Of a DNA stretch of 42,952 nt, positions 1 to 8,956 are shown one piece after another. Made by a program: the position numbers and the translations under genes. The first letter of the stretch is position 1; each line of letters starts with the position of its first letter. The notes below the pieces were generated by a model. That model was given only the letters and a program-made list of their open reading frames with translations. It was not told the DNA's origin and did no database searches. Origin of the DNA: Pseudomonadota bacterium (GTDB lineage Bacteria; Pseudomonadota; Gammaproteobacteria; Burkholderiales; Burkholderiaceae_C); the NCBI GenBank assembly GCA_022566735.1, contig JADFIG010000029.1, positions 1 to 42,952 of the forward strand, read 5' to 3'.

Positions 1-149
1 CGAGCAAGGCCAAGGCCAAGCTGGGCTGGGTCCCGAAGACGACGCTGGCCGAGCTGGTCAAGGAAATGGTCATCAGCGACTACACCTCGGCCAAGCGCGA
101 CCACCTGGTCAAACAAGCAGGGTTCCAGGCTTATGACTACCACGAGTGA
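1..149 (+). CDS. gmd: GDP-mannose 4,6-dehydratase, C-terminal end (partial)
   Basis: Only the last 48 or so codons are present; the reading frame enters from the left edge and stops at 147-149. The tail reads SKAKAKLGWVPKTTL, then ELVKEMV and a late SAKRDHLVKQ segment. This matches the usual C-terminus of Gmd, where a K-LGW-P motif is followed by a helix with L(V)xEMV. Gmd converts GDP-D-mannose to GDP-4-keto-6-deoxymannose in the cytoplasm, the entry to GDP-fucose, GDP-rhamnose and related sugars. That fits the colanic-acid-like genes downstream, including wcaI- and wcaF-like genes. Its 3' end may overlap the exosortase gene. The call is made from the C-terminus only, so another extended SDR of the same subfamily cannot be fully excluded. 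Confidence 0.8.
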   Translation, partial: SKAKAKLGWVPKTTLAELVKEMVISDYTSAKRDHLVKQAGFQAYDYHE

Positions 150-1086
150 GGTGCCCATGGCCGCAGTGGACCAGGCAGACCAGGCCGCCAAAGCGCCCCC
201 CGCCGCCGGCCTGCTGCCCCTGCCCACCGAGCTGGTGGTGCTCTTCCTGGGCCTGTTCGGCATGTTCTCGCTGACCCTGTACGACCTGTTCTTCAGCGTC
301 GACGCCGGCCTGTGGAACAAGGACGAGCACAGCCACGGCCCCATCATGCTCGGCCTGTCGCTGTGGCTGCTGCACCAGCGCTGGCGCGAGTTCGACGGCA
401 AGACCGACGGCAGCGCCTCCGGCACCTGGCTGGCCTGGGTGCTGTTCGCCATCGGCTTCGCCTTCTATGTGCCTGGGCGTGCGCTGAACATCATCTACTT
501 CGAGGTGTTCGCCTTCCTGCCGATGATGATCGGCGTGGTCGCCCTGGTCGGTGGCTGGCCCCTGCTCAACAAGCTGAAGTTCCCGCTGTTCTTCCTGGTC
601 TTCATGGTGCCGATCCCGGGCTTCGTGCTCGACCCGATCAGCCACTTCGTCAAGCTGCACATCTCCATCACCGTCGCCGAGATCCTGTGGTGGCTGGGCT
701 ACCCCATCTCGCACACGGGCGTCGTGCTGACCATCGGTCAGTACCAGCTGCTGGTGGCCGACGCCTGCGCCGGCATGCGCACGCTCTTCATGCTGGAAGC
801 CATGGGCATCTTCTACCTGAACGTGGTGCGCCACAGCTCGCTGCTGCGCAACGTGGTGCTCAGCCTGCTGATCGTGCCCATCTCCTTCGTTGCCAACATG
901 CTGCGCGTGCTCTTCCTGGCGCTGCTGACCTACCACTGGGGTGACGAAGTCGGCCAGGGCTACCTGCACGGCTTTGCGGGCATCGTGCTGTTCGTCATCG
1001 CCCTGGTGCTGACCATCTCCACCGACGGCCTGCTGCGCTGGATCGCCAGCCGCCGCGCCCCCCAGGCCCAAGGAGCCACATCGTGA
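133..1086 (+). CDS. xrtB: Exosortase B (EpsH-type transmembrane cysteine protease/transpeptidase)
   Basis: A 317-residue polytopic inner-membrane protein of the exosortase family. The three family catalytic residues are visible: Cys212 in ADACAGMRTL, Arg258 in VANMLRV and His279 in GYLHGFAG. An early acidic/histidine segment, WNKDEHSHGP (61-70), is also typical. Exosortases cleave the C-terminal PEP-CTERM sorting signal of exported proteins, and the B type is known to sit with EpsI inside exopolysaccharide loci. The longest ORF starts at 133, inside gmd. ATG 157 (Met9) has a better ribosome site, GAGG at 148-151, and is the likelier start, giving about 309 residues. The 3' end overlaps epsI by 4 bp. 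Confidence 0.93.
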   Translation: MTTTSEVPMAAVDQADQAAKAPPAAGLLPLPTELVVLFLGLFGMFSLTLYDLFFSVDAGLWNKDEHSHGPIMLGLSLWLLHQRWREFDGKTDGSASGTWLAWVLFAIGFAFYVPGRALNIIYFEVFAFLPMMIGVVALVGGWPLLNKLKFPLFFLVFMVPIPGFVLDPISHFVKLHISITVAEILWWLGYPISHTGVVLTIGQYQLLVADACAGMRTLFMLEAMGIFYLNVVRHSSLLRNVVLSLLIVPISFVANMLRVLFLALLTYHWGDEVGQGYLHGFAGIVLFVIALVLTISTDGLLRWIASRRAPQAQGATS

Positions 1087-1787
1087 TCTTCAAGCCCCTG
1101 GCGCTCAAGCCCGCCGTGCTGCTGGTCAGCGTCGGCATCATGCTCGGTTCGGTGGCGCTGGCCCAGCACCTCAAGCCCAGCAAGTACTGGGCGGACCACA
1201 CCGGCGTGCCGCACTACGAGCAGCTCATCCCGCACAGCTTCGGCGACTGGGAGGAAGTGCCCTTTGCCAACCGCGGCGTGGTCAACCCGGTGCAAGAGGA
1301 AAACCTCAAGCGCATCTACAGCGAAACCTTCGCGCGCACCTTCGTGCACAAGCCCACGGGCCGCGGCATCATGCTGTCGATCGCCTACGGCCGCGACCAG
1401 ACCAACGACACGCAGCTGCACACCCCCGATCAGTGCTACCCCTCGCAGGGCTTCCGCGTCGAAAAGCGCGAGGACGTGGACCTGCCCTCGGCCTTCGGCA
1501 CCATCAAGGCCGTGCGCCTGGTCACCATGCTGGGCACCGAGCGCAAGGAGCCGCTGACCTACTTCATCCGCGTGGGTGATGCCGTCACGCGCGGCTCCAA
1601 GGAGCGCAACCTGGAGCGCATCAAGCTGGCCATGCGGGGCTACCTGGTCGACGGCACGCTGTTCCGCGTCTCCGAGGTGACGCGCCGCGACGATCCCTTC
1701 CCGCTGCAGGACCAGTTCATCGCCGACCTGCTCAAGGCCATGCCCGCGCATGACCGCAGCTACCTCATCGGACAGCGCGAAAGCTGA
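1083..1787 (+). CDS. epsI: EpsI family protein, exosortase B-associated
   Basis: A 234-residue protein with one N-terminal membrane segment (about residues 8-27) and a periplasmic domain. The family signature lies at 100-123: IAYGRDQTND followed by H113-x-P115-xx-C118-YP and then a Gly-Phe. This matches the EpsI/DUF3485 domain found beside or fused to exosortases. It starts with GTG at 1083, overlapping the xrtB stop by 4 bp, with a strong AAGGAG site just upstream, so translation is coupled to xrtB. In Methylobacillus the epsI family belongs to the methanolan exopolysaccharide cluster. The biochemical role is not established; the family is thought to act with exosortase in export or processing. 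Confidence 0.92.
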   Translation: MIFKPLALKPAVLLVSVGIMLGSVALAQHLKPSKYWADHTGVPHYEQLIPHSFGDWEEVPFANRGVVNPVQEENLKRIYSETFARTFVHKPTGRGIMLSIAYGRDQTNDTQLHTPDQCYPSQGFRVEKREDVDLPSAFGTIKAVRLVTMLGTERKEPLTYFIRVGDAVTRGSKERNLERIKLAMRGYLVDGTLFRVSEVTRRDDPFPLQDQFIADLLKAMPAHDRSYLIGQRES

Positions 1788-1805
1788 AGCCTGGGTTGTT
1801 GGCAC

Positions 1806-2981
1806 ATGAAAGTTGTCCTGTCGGTCATCGGCAAGTTCCACACGTTTGACCTGGCCCGCGTGCTGCACCAGCACGGCCACCTGGCAGGCATCTACACGGG
1901 CTACCCGCGCTTCAAGCTGCGCAACGAGCGCCTGCCCGAGGAACTGGTCCACACCTTCCCCTGGCTGCACACGCCCTTCATGGCGATGTCCAGCAAGCCC
2001 TGGATGACGCGCAGCCTGTCCGACCACTGGCAGCACCTCTCGCGGGTGGCGCTGGACCGCTACGTGTCCCAGGTGATGCCCGAGTGCGACGTGTTCGTCG
2101 GCCTGTCGAGCTGCGCACTGCACACCGGCCGCCAGGCGCATCGCCAGGGTGCGCGCTATGTCTGTGACCGCGGCTCCACGCACATCCTCGAACAGGATGC
2201 GCTGCTGCGCGAAGAACACGAACGCTGGGGGCTGCCCTACACCGCCATCGACCCGCGCACCATCGAGCGCGAGCAGGCCGAGTACGCCGAGGCCGACATC
2301 ATCACGGTGCCCTCGCAGTTCAACAAGGACAGCTTCGTCAAGCATGGCGTGCCCACCGAGCGGGTCCATGTGCTGTCCTACGGCGTGGACCTGGGCCGCT
2401 TCCACCCCAGCGGCGAACCGGACCCGGGCCACTTCGACGTGATCTTCGTGGGCGGCATGAGCATCCGCAAAGGCGTGCCGGACCTGCTGAAGGCCTTTGC
2501 CGACCTGCGCCACCCTGCCAAGCGGCTGAGCTTCATCGGCACCCCCTCGCCGGAGCTGATCCAGCAGATGCGCAGCCATGGGCTGTGGTCCGACGACATC
2601 CGCGTGCTGGGCCACATGCCCCAGGAGCGCCTCAAGGAAGTGATGAGCCGCGCCCACGTGATGGTTCTGCCCAGCATCGAAGAAGGCCTGGCGCTGGTGC
2701 AGGCCCAGGCCATGGCCTGCGGCTGCCCGGTCATCGCCACCACGAACACCGGCGCACAGGACCTCTTCGAGGACGGTGTGCAAGGCCACATCGTGCCCAT
2801 CCGCCGCCCCGACCTGCTCGCCGAGCGCCTCCAGGCCCTGGCCGACCAGCCCGAGCGCCGCGCCGACATGGGCCGCCAGGCCCTGCAGCGTGTCAAGCAG
2901 GCGGGCGGCTGGCAGCAGTACGGCGAGCACGCGATCCGGCTGTACCAATCCCTGCTCACCCCGCAGCTGGCCACGAGCTGA
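1806..2981 (+). CDS. Glycosyltransferase family 4, tandem copy 1
   Basis: A 391-residue GT-B glycosyltransferase, cytoplasmic or membrane-peripheral. The C-terminal nucleotide-sugar domain shows VGGMSIRKGVPDLL (215-228), with the Arg-Lys pair that contacts the donor phosphates, and LPSIEEGLALVQAQAMACG (289-305). That second segment is the GT4 E-x7-E region, but its second Glu is Gln301. It starts 18 bp after epsI, and its stop is 1 bp before the next gene, which is a clear paralogue from FHTFDL onward (IGKFHTFDLARVLHQHGHLA versus VGKFHTFDLAQQLHQHGHLA). It probably adds one sugar of the repeat unit; donor and acceptor cannot be told from sequence. Confidence 0.88.
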   Translation: MKVVLSVIGKFHTFDLARVLHQHGHLAGIYTGYPRFKLRNERLPEELVHTFPWLHTPFMAMSSKPWMTRSLSDHWQHLSRVALDRYVSQVMPECDVFVGLSSCALHTGRQAHRQGARYVCDRGSTHILEQDALLREEHERWGLPYTAIDPRTIEREQAEYAEADIITVPSQFNKDSFVKHGVPTERVHVLSYGVDLGRFHPSGEPDPGHFDVIFVGGMSIRKGVPDLLKAFADLRHPAKRLSFIGTPSPELIQQMRSHGLWSDDIRVLGHMPQERLKEVMSRAHVMVLPSIEEGLALVQAQAMACGCPVIATTNTGAQDLFEDGVQGHIVPIRRPDLLAERLQALADQPERRADMGRQALQRVKQAGGWQQYGEHAIRLYQSLLTPQLATS

Positions 2982-2982
2982 C

Positions 2983-4167
2983 ATGGCGAGCTCCCAACCC
3001 TTGCGCGTTGCCCTGTCGGTCGTGGGCAAGTTCCACACCTTCGACCTGGCCCAGCAGTTGCACCAGCACGGCCACCTGGCCGGCGTGTTCTCCGGCTACC
3101 CGCGCCGCAAGCTGCGCGACGTCGACCTGCCGCAAGGGCTGGTGCACTGCTTCCCCTGGATGCGCGTGCCCTACATGGCGGTGGCGGCCACCGGCTGGTT
3201 CGAGCACCGCCAGCTCGGCTACTTCGAGTACCTCTGCTACACCTCCCTGGACCGCTACACCGCGGCCCACATGCCCGACTGCGACGTGTTCGTGGGCCTG
3301 TCCGGTGCGGGGCTGCAAGCGGGCCGCAGCGTGCAGCGCCAGGGCGGCAAGTACATCTGCGACACCGGCTCCAGCCACATCCGCAGCCAGAACGAGCTGC
3401 TCACGCAGGAGCAGGAGCGCTGGCGGGGCGGCAACGAGAACGCCCACCCGCGCGTCATCGAGCGCGCCGAAGCCGAGTACGCCCAGGCCGACCTCATCAC
3501 GGTGCCATCGAGCTTCAGCGCCCGCAGCTTCGAGCAGCAGGGCGTGCCCGCCAGCAAGCTGCGCGTGCTGCCCTATGGCGTGAACCTGGACGTCTTCCGA
3601 CCCGATGGCCAGCCCGACGCCAGCACCTTCGACGTGCTGTTTGCCGGTGGCGCCTGCCTGCGCAAGGGCGTGCCCTACCTGCTGCAGGCCTTCCAGAAGC
3701 TGCGGCACCCGCGCAAGCGCCTGTGGTTTGCCGGCGCCTTCCCCACTGAACTGGTCGATCAGATGCGCCAGGCCGGCCTGTGGTCCGACGACATCCACCT
3801 GCTGGGTCACCTCGACCGCGACCGCCTGCGCCAGCGCATGAGCCGCAGCCACGTGCTGGTGCTGCCCAGCATCGAAGACGGCTTCGGCATGGTGATGGCC
3901 CAGGCCATGGCCTGCGGCTGCCCGGTGATCGCCACCGAGAACACCGGCGCCTGCGACCTGTTCGCCGACGGCGACGCCGGAGACATCGTGCCGATCCGCC
4001 GCGCCGACCTGCTGGCCGACCGCATGCAGCGCCTCATCGACGAGCCCGACACCCGCGGCCGCATGTCCGCGCGCGCCATCGAGGTCGTGCAGCAACTCGG
4101 TGGCTGGCAAGACTACGGCCAGCGCGCGGTGGCCACCTATGCCGAGCTGAGCGGACAGCGGCCATGA
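2983..4167 (+). CDS. Glycosyltransferase family 4, tandem copy 2
   Basis: A 394-residue GT-B enzyme starting at ATG 2983, one base after the previous stop. An upstream in-frame extension to 2776 exists but lies in the preceding gene and is rejected. Key segments are AGGACLRKGVPYLLQAF (221-237) and LPSIEDGFGMVMAQAMACG (294-312), where the second Glu of the GT4 motif is again a glutamine (Gln307). It is alignable along its whole length with the gene at 1806, including WSDDI, the SRxHV segment and CGCPVIAT, so the two arose by tandem duplication and then diverged. The stop overlaps the next start as ATGA (4164-4167). The exact sugar specificity is unknown. Confidence 0.88.
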   Translation: MASSQPLRVALSVVGKFHTFDLAQQLHQHGHLAGVFSGYPRRKLRDVDLPQGLVHCFPWMRVPYMAVAATGWFEHRQLGYFEYLCYTSLDRYTAAHMPDCDVFVGLSGAGLQAGRSVQRQGGKYICDTGSSHIRSQNELLTQEQERWRGGNENAHPRVIERAEAEYAQADLITVPSSFSARSFEQQGVPASKLRVLPYGVNLDVFRPDGQPDASTFDVLFAGGACLRKGVPYLLQAFQKLRHPRKRLWFAGAFPTELVDQMRQAGLWSDDIHLLGHLDRDRLRQRMSRSHVLVLPSIEDGFGMVMAQAMACGCPVIATENTGACDLFADGDAGDIVPIRRADLLADRMQRLIDEPDTRGRMSARAIEVVQQLGGWQDYGQRAVATYAELSGQRP

Positions 4168-5219
4168 CGATGAAGATCCTCTACGTCGGCGACGACAAGC
4201 CCTCCAGCACCTCGCGCCACCGCGCCGATGCGCTGCGCCGCCTGGGCCACGAGGTGACCCACCTCAACCCCTACGGCGATTTGCGCAAGCACCTCAACGG
4301 CTGGCGCATCGTCATCCACTACCGCAGCGGCTACGCCTTCCTGCAGCCGCGGGTGCGCCGCTGGCAGGCCGAGCACCTGAACCAGCTCGGCCACTTCGAT
4401 GTGTGCTGGGTGGACGGCGGCGAGCTGCTGGGCCGGCAGGTGGTCGAAGGCTTCCGCCAGGCCGCCGACAAGGTCGTGCTCTTCAACCACGACGACCCCA
4501 CCGGGCACCGCGACGGCATGCGCTTCTGGACCATGCTGCGCGCCATCCCCGCCTACGACCTGTGCGTCGTGGTGCGCCCCTTCAACGTCGACGAGTACCG
4601 CCAGCGCGGCGCCCGCGACGTGCTGCGCGTGTTCATGAGCTACGACGAGGTGCGTCACGCGGCCCCCGCCCAGGACGGGCCCGTGCCGCCGCAGTTCGAC
4701 AACGACATCGTCTTCATCGGGCGCAACATCCCTGGCGAAGGCCGCGACCTGTTCCTGCACGAACTGGTGAAGGCCGGACTCAAGCCCGCCATCTGGGGTG
4801 ACAACTGGCAGGCCTCGCCCGTGTGGGCCGCGCTGCAGCCGTTCTGGAAGGGCCCGTCCATCTCCGGCAGCGACTACGTCAACGCCATGCGCCACGCCCG
4901 CATCTGCCTGGGCATGCTCTCCAAGGGCAACCGCGACGAGCACACCACGCGCAGCATGGAGATCCCCTACGCGGGCGGCCTGCTGTGCGCCGAACGCACC
5001 AGCGAACACACGGCCCTGTACCGCGAAGGCGAAGAGGCCGTGTTCTGGCGCGATGCCGCAGAATGCGCCCAGGTCTGCCGCGAGCTGCTGGCCGACCCCG
5101 CCCGCATCGGGCGCATCAAGGCCGCAGGACACGCCCGCGTGCTCGCCAACCGCGTGGGTGCGCAAGATGTGGGCAGGGCGGCGCTGGCGCGTTTGACCTC
5201 CCAAACTGAAAGTCGGTGA
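4164..5219 (+). CDS. CgeB-like glycosyltransferase (GT-B, Glyco_trans_1_2 type)
   Basis: A 351-residue protein starting at ATG 4164 in an ATGA overlap with the preceding gene; an ATG at 4170 is an alternative. It begins with a Rossmann-like MKILYVGDDKPSS strand. Near the C-terminus it has HTTRSMEIPYAGGLLCAE followed by REGEEAVFW. That arrangement (R-x-MEIPAxGG, then a charged loop and F/W) is characteristic of the CgeB/Glyco_trans_1_2 group of glycosyltransferases. It probably transfers a sugar during repeat-unit assembly on the cytoplasmic side, in the same operon as the two GT4 genes. Family membership is fairly sure; the substrate is unknown. Confidence 0.75.
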   Translation: MTMKILYVGDDKPSSTSRHRADALRRLGHEVTHLNPYGDLRKHLNGWRIVIHYRSGYAFLQPRVRRWQAEHLNQLGHFDVCWVDGGELLGRQVVEGFRQAADKVVLFNHDDPTGHRDGMRFWTMLRAIPAYDLCVVVRPFNVDEYRQRGARDVLRVFMSYDEVRHAAPAQDGPVPPQFDNDIVFIGRNIPGEGRDLFLHELVKAGLKPAIWGDNWQASPVWAALQPFWKGPSISGSDYVNAMRHARICLGMLSKGNRDEHTTRSMEIPYAGGLLCAERTSEHTALYREGEEAVFWRDAAECAQVCRELLADPARIGRIKAAGHARVLANRVGAQDVGRAALARLTSQTESR

Positions 5220-5228
5220 AAGTCAGGC

Positions 5229-6752
5229 ATGACCCTCCCTGCGCAACAACCCCGGTCGAGCCACGGCTGGCTGAACGCCGCGGTTCCCATGATGGCCACC
5301 GCCGCCCTGTTGACGGGCAGCATCCAGCTGATGGGCTACACCTATGCGTGGCCGTTGTGGCTGTCGATGGTGGTGCTCACCGTCATCGGCTTCAGCGGCA
5401 TGGGCATCCTGCTGTACGCGCCCGGGCAGATCACCGCGTGGTCCGTGTACGGCATCAGCATCGCGCTGGCCTATGGCTTCGGCACGCTCAACAGCATGAC
5501 CAGTGGCTACCTGGACGGCTCGGCCATGTTCCTGATCAACTTTGCCGGGCCGAATGCGCTGGGCCTCGCGCTGGGCATGATGACCCTGATCGTGGCCACC
5601 ATGCTGTTTGCCAGCCACTTCGACAAGAACAAGATCATCCCGCTGCAATCTTTCACCGACAGCGAACGCAGCGCGGCCCTGGTGGTCCTGGTGGCCACCA
5701 CGGCAGGCACCTTCATCGCCCTGGCCACCGGCCAGCTCGGCTTCGGCGGGGTCCAGACAGGCTCCACCGACACCGTCCTGGTTTCGCCGCTGGCCTCCCT
5801 CATCACCTCCTGCCTGACCCCGGTCACCGGCGTCGCCATCCTGGCCTTTGCCAACCAGGAAAGGTCACGCACGCGCTGGATCGTGATCGCCCTGTGCCTG
5901 TTGCTGGCTGGCACCCAGGTGACCCAGGGCCGGCGGCTGTTCCTGTTCAACCTGCTGACCCTGATGATGGCTTTCTTCGCGGCACGCGGCATCAAGCGCT
6001 TCGTCACCCCGCGAACGATCGGGATTCTGGTGCTGACCCTCATCACCGTCTGGGGCGCCTCGCGCTTCTTCGTCTCGATGCGGATTGCCGGCTACTCCTT
6101 GCCCCAGGACGCCTCCATTGGCCAGCGCCTGGAAGGGGCTGTTGACGTCATCCGAAACCCCGAGGCGAACGGCCTGGACGAGCACATCGAACAGAACCAG
6201 AGCACCCGCACCTTCCTGGTGGGCTACGTCGGCGAGCTCATCCAGGCCTACGAGCGAACAGGCCGCACCACCGGGGGGGACCTGCTGATCCTGAACGCGG
6301 CCTCTGCCTTCCCCACAGCGATCTGGCCCGGCAAGTGGCGCGTCATCATGTCCCTGGGCTCGGACGAGATCGCCTGCCACCGCGCCATGGGCCTGCCCGC
6401 CTGGGACGCCGGCAACACGGTGATCACCGAAGGGCTGTGCGATTTCGGCTGGACCGGCATGCTGCTCTACCCCGTGGCCGTGGTCGGGTTGCTGACCCTC
6501 GTGAACTTCGCCGTGCGCAGGATGTCGATCGTCATCCGCGCCCTGGTGGCTTTCGCCACCATCAAGTCGCTGCTGGGCGTGGAGGGCGTGCTGACGGGCT
6601 ATCTGGTGGACCTGCGCAACACCACCCTGCTGGTGGTGGGCACCTACCTGCTCATCCAGGCCTTCAGCGCCATCCAGAAACTGCCCCTGATGCAACACGC
6701 CCGCAAGCAACGCCTGGAGCGCCTGCAGCGCCAGGCAGCCGGCGGACAGTGA
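5229..6752 (+). CDS. Wzy-like polysaccharide polymerase candidate (polytopic membrane protein)
   Basis: A 507-residue inner-membrane protein with about ten hydrophobic segments and a large hydrophilic loop around residues 280-400. The loop contains the charged stretch EANGLDEHIEQNQSTRTF and later VITEGLCDFGWTGMLLYP, a Gly-rich segment resembling the late part of Wzy/O-antigen polymerase proteins. Sequence conservation in this class is weak, so the call rests on topology, length and position among glycosyltransferases ahead of a flippase. If correct, it joins undecaprenyl-linked repeat units at the periplasmic face. It follows the CgeB-like gene by 9 bp. An O-antigen-ligase-like role is the main alternative. 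Confidence 0.6.
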   Translation: MTLPAQQPRSSHGWLNAAVPMMATAALLTGSIQLMGYTYAWPLWLSMVVLTVIGFSGMGILLYAPGQITAWSVYGISIALAYGFGTLNSMTSGYLDGSAMFLINFAGPNALGLALGMMTLIVATMLFASHFDKNKIIPLQSFTDSERSAALVVLVATTAGTFIALATGQLGFGGVQTGSTDTVLVSPLASLITSCLTPVTGVAILAFANQERSRTRWIVIALCLLLAGTQVTQGRRLFLFNLLTLMMAFFAARGIKRFVTPRTIGILVLTLITVWGASRFFVSMRIAGYSLPQDASIGQRLEGAVDVIRNPEANGLDEHIEQNQSTRTFLVGYVGELIQAYERTGRTTGGDLLILNAASAFPTAIWPGKWRVIMSLGSDEIACHRAMGLPAWDAGNTVITEGLCDFGWTGMLLYPVAVVGLLTLVNFAVRRMSIVIRALVAFATIKSLLGVEGVLTGYLVDLRNTTLLVVGTYLLIQAFSAIQKLPLMQHARKQRLERLQRQAAGGQ

Positions 6753-6860
6753 ATGCCCGGCAAACGGCTCCCGTGAACCGGGGCCTTTGCAACACATCGG
6801 TAACACAGGGCTGACACATCCACGCCCCACAATCCGGGCTCCACGTGCAGCAACCCCGCC

Positions 6861-7727
6861 ATGACGTCCATTTCGGTCCTGATCCTGACGAAGAACGAAG
6901 CCCAGGACCTGCCCGGCTGCCTGGACAGCGTCGCCTGGTCGGACGACGTGCATGTGCTGGACTCGATCAGCACCGACGCCACCCAGGCCATCGCCCGGGC
7001 CAAGGGCGCCCATGTCACCGAGCGGGCCTTTGACGGCTACGCCTCGCAACGCAACGCCGGCCTGAAGCTGCCTTTCAAGCACGGCTGGGTGCTGGTGCTG
7101 GATGCCGATGAGCGCATCCCCACCGCGCTGGTGCCCGAGATGTCGGCTTTCGTGCAGCGGGCCCCCGAGTCCGTGGCCGGCGCGCGCATCCGCCGCCGCG
7201 ACATCTGGTGGGGCACCTGGCTGAAGCACGCCCAGATCTCCCCCTTCTACGTGCGCCTGGTGCGCGTGGGCCGAGCCCACTACGAGCGGGAAATCAACGA
7301 GGTCATGGTGGTGGATGGCGACATCCAGGACCTGCAGGAAAGCTTTGACCACCACCCCTTCTCCAAGGGCCTGGACCACTGGATCGCCAAGCACAACACC
7401 TACTCGCGCATGGAGGCGGAACTGATCGCCAGCGGCCAACGCGGCGAGCCCTCCTGGAAGCAGGCTTTCTTCCACCCGGACTTCAACGAGCGCCGCGTGC
7501 ACCAGAAGGGGCTGTTCTACCGCATGCCGGGCCGCCCCTTCATCAAGTTCGCCTACATGGTGCTGGTGCGCCGCGCCTTCCTCGACGGCTGGGCGGGCAT
7601 ACGTTATGCAATCCTGCAGTCGATCTACGAGTACTTCATCGTCCTGAAGACTCGGGAGATCACGCAACGCCAACAGAGCGAACACACCCAGGGTCAGCAC
7701 CATGAAAATCGTCCTGTACAGCGCTAA
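6861..7727 (+). CDS. Glycosyltransferase family 2 (WaaE/KdtX-like)
   Basis: A 288-residue GT-A enzyme. It opens with SVLILTKNEAQDLPGCLDSV, the standard GT2 start of the LPS-core glucosyltransferase WaaE/KdtX type, followed by LDSISTDAT (33-41) and the metal-binding DADE at 81-84. It has no membrane segments apart from a weakly hydrophobic C-terminal region. A 108-bp gap precedes it, the largest within this plus-strand train, so an internal promoter is possible though none is convincing. Its 3' end overlaps the next gene by 26 bp. Likely product: a sugar transfer to the growing lipid-linked repeat unit. Confidence 0.88.
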   Translation: MTSISVLILTKNEAQDLPGCLDSVAWSDDVHVLDSISTDATQAIARAKGAHVTERAFDGYASQRNAGLKLPFKHGWVLVLDADERIPTALVPEMSAFVQRAPESVAGARIRRRDIWWGTWLKHAQISPFYVRLVRVGRAHYEREINEVMVVDGDIQDLQESFDHHPFSKGLDHWIAKHNTYSRMEAELIASGQRGEPSWKQAFFHPDFNERRVHQKGLFYRMPGRPFIKFAYMVLVRRAFLDGWAGIRYAILQSIYEYFIVLKTREITQRQQSEHTQGQHHENRPVQR

Positions 7728-8949
7728 CTTCGCGCCCGAGCCCACGGGCATCGGCAAGTACTCGGGTGACATGGCCCGCTGGCTGGTGTCGCAAGGGCAC
7801 GAGGTGCGGGTGATCTGCGCGCCCCCCTACTACCCCGCCTGGCGCCTGGCCGATGGCTATGGCGGCCCCGTCTGGCGCCGTGAGCAGTGGGAGGGCGTGG
7901 ACGTCTGGCGCGCCCCGCTGTGGGTGCCGGCCAACCCGGGCGGCGTCAAGCGCGTGCTGCACCTGCTGAGCTTCGCCTTCACCTCCCTGCCCGTCGCCCT
8001 GTGGCAGGCCGTCTGGCGCCCCGACGTGGTGGTCTGCGTGGCCCCGGCCCTGGTCAACGCCCCGGCGGCCAACCTGCTGGCCCGCCTGTGCGGGGCGCGC
8101 GCCTGGCTGCACATCCAGGACTTCGAAGTGGACGTGGCCTTCAACATGGGCCTGCTCAAGGGCCAGGGCCCGCGCCGCATCGTCACCTGGCTGGAGCAGC
8201 GCCTGCTGCGCCGCTTCGACGTGGTGTCCTCGATCTCCGAGCGCATGCTCGACAGCCTGCGCAGCAAGGGCGTGGCGCCCGAGCGCATCCGCGCCTTCCC
8301 CAACTGGGTGGACATCGGCCACATCCAGGTGCTGCAACGCCCCAGCACCTACCGCGCCGAGCTGGGCCTGAACGAAGACACCAAGGTGGTGCTGTTCTCC
8401 GGCACCCTGGGCGGCAAGCAGGGCCTGTCCGTGATCCCGGCCGTGGCCCGCCTGCTGGCCCACCGCGACGACATCCTCTTCGTCATCGGCGGCGACGGCG
8501 TGATGAAGCCCCAGCTGGAAGCCGAGGCCGCCGGCCTGGACAACGTCCGCTTCCTGCCCCTGCAGCCCTTCGAGCGCCTGGGCGACTGGCTGGGCCTGGC
8601 CGACATCCACCTGCTGCCGCAAAGCCCCGAAGCCGAAGACCTGGTGCTGCCCTCCAAGCTGGCCGGGATGCTGGCCAGCGGCCGCCCCGTCATCGCGACC
8701 TGCCGCCAGGGCACCGAGCTGGCGCGCGTGGTCTCGCACTGCGGCGCCGTGGTGCCCCCCGAGAACGCCCCCGCCCTGGCCCAGGCCGTGCTGAACCTGG
8801 CCGACGATGCCGACACGCGCAAGCGCCTGGGTGCCCAGGGCCGCCGCCACGCCGAGGACCACCTGGGCCGCGAGGGCGTGCTGCGCCGCTTCGAACAGGA
8901 CTGCGCCGACCTGCTGCCCACCGAGGCCGTCACACGCGTGCGCCAGTGA
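7702..8949 (+). CDS. wcaI: WcaI-like glycosyltransferase (GT4, colanic acid fucosyltransferase family)
   Basis: A 415-residue GT4 enzyme that aligns well with E. coli WcaI from the first residue. The start reads MKIVLYSANFAPEPTGIGKY, followed by HEVRVICAPPYYPAW, LHIQDFEVDVA and FPNWVDI, and later FSGTLGGKQGL and LPSKLAGMLASGRPVI. WcaI adds fucose in colanic acid assembly, using GDP-fucose. With gmd upstream a GDP-6-deoxyhexose donor is plausible here, although no fucose synthase (fcl) is seen in the window, so the donor is inferred. The start overlaps the preceding GT2 gene by 26 bp. Confidence 0.88.
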   Translation: MKIVLYSANFAPEPTGIGKYSGDMARWLVSQGHEVRVICAPPYYPAWRLADGYGGPVWRREQWEGVDVWRAPLWVPANPGGVKRVLHLLSFAFTSLPVALWQAVWRPDVVVCVAPALVNAPAANLLARLCGARAWLHIQDFEVDVAFNMGLLKGQGPRRIVTWLEQRLLRRFDVVSSISERMLDSLRSKGVAPERIRAFPNWVDIGHIQVLQRPSTYRAELGLNEDTKVVLFSGTLGGKQGLSVIPAVARLLAHRDDILFVIGGDGVMKPQLEAEAAGLDNVRFLPLQPFERLGDWLGLADIHLLPQSPEAEDLVLPSKLAGMLASGRPVIATCRQGTELARVVSHCGAVVPPENAPALAQAVLNLADDADTRKRLGAQGRRHAEDHLGREGVLRRFEQDCADLLPTEAVTRVRQ

Positions 8950-8956
8950 GCCGGGC

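Noticed and set aside
960..3038. A 692-residue open frame on the minus strand
   Set aside because: It is antisense to epsI and the first GT4 gene, both of which carry clear family motifs.
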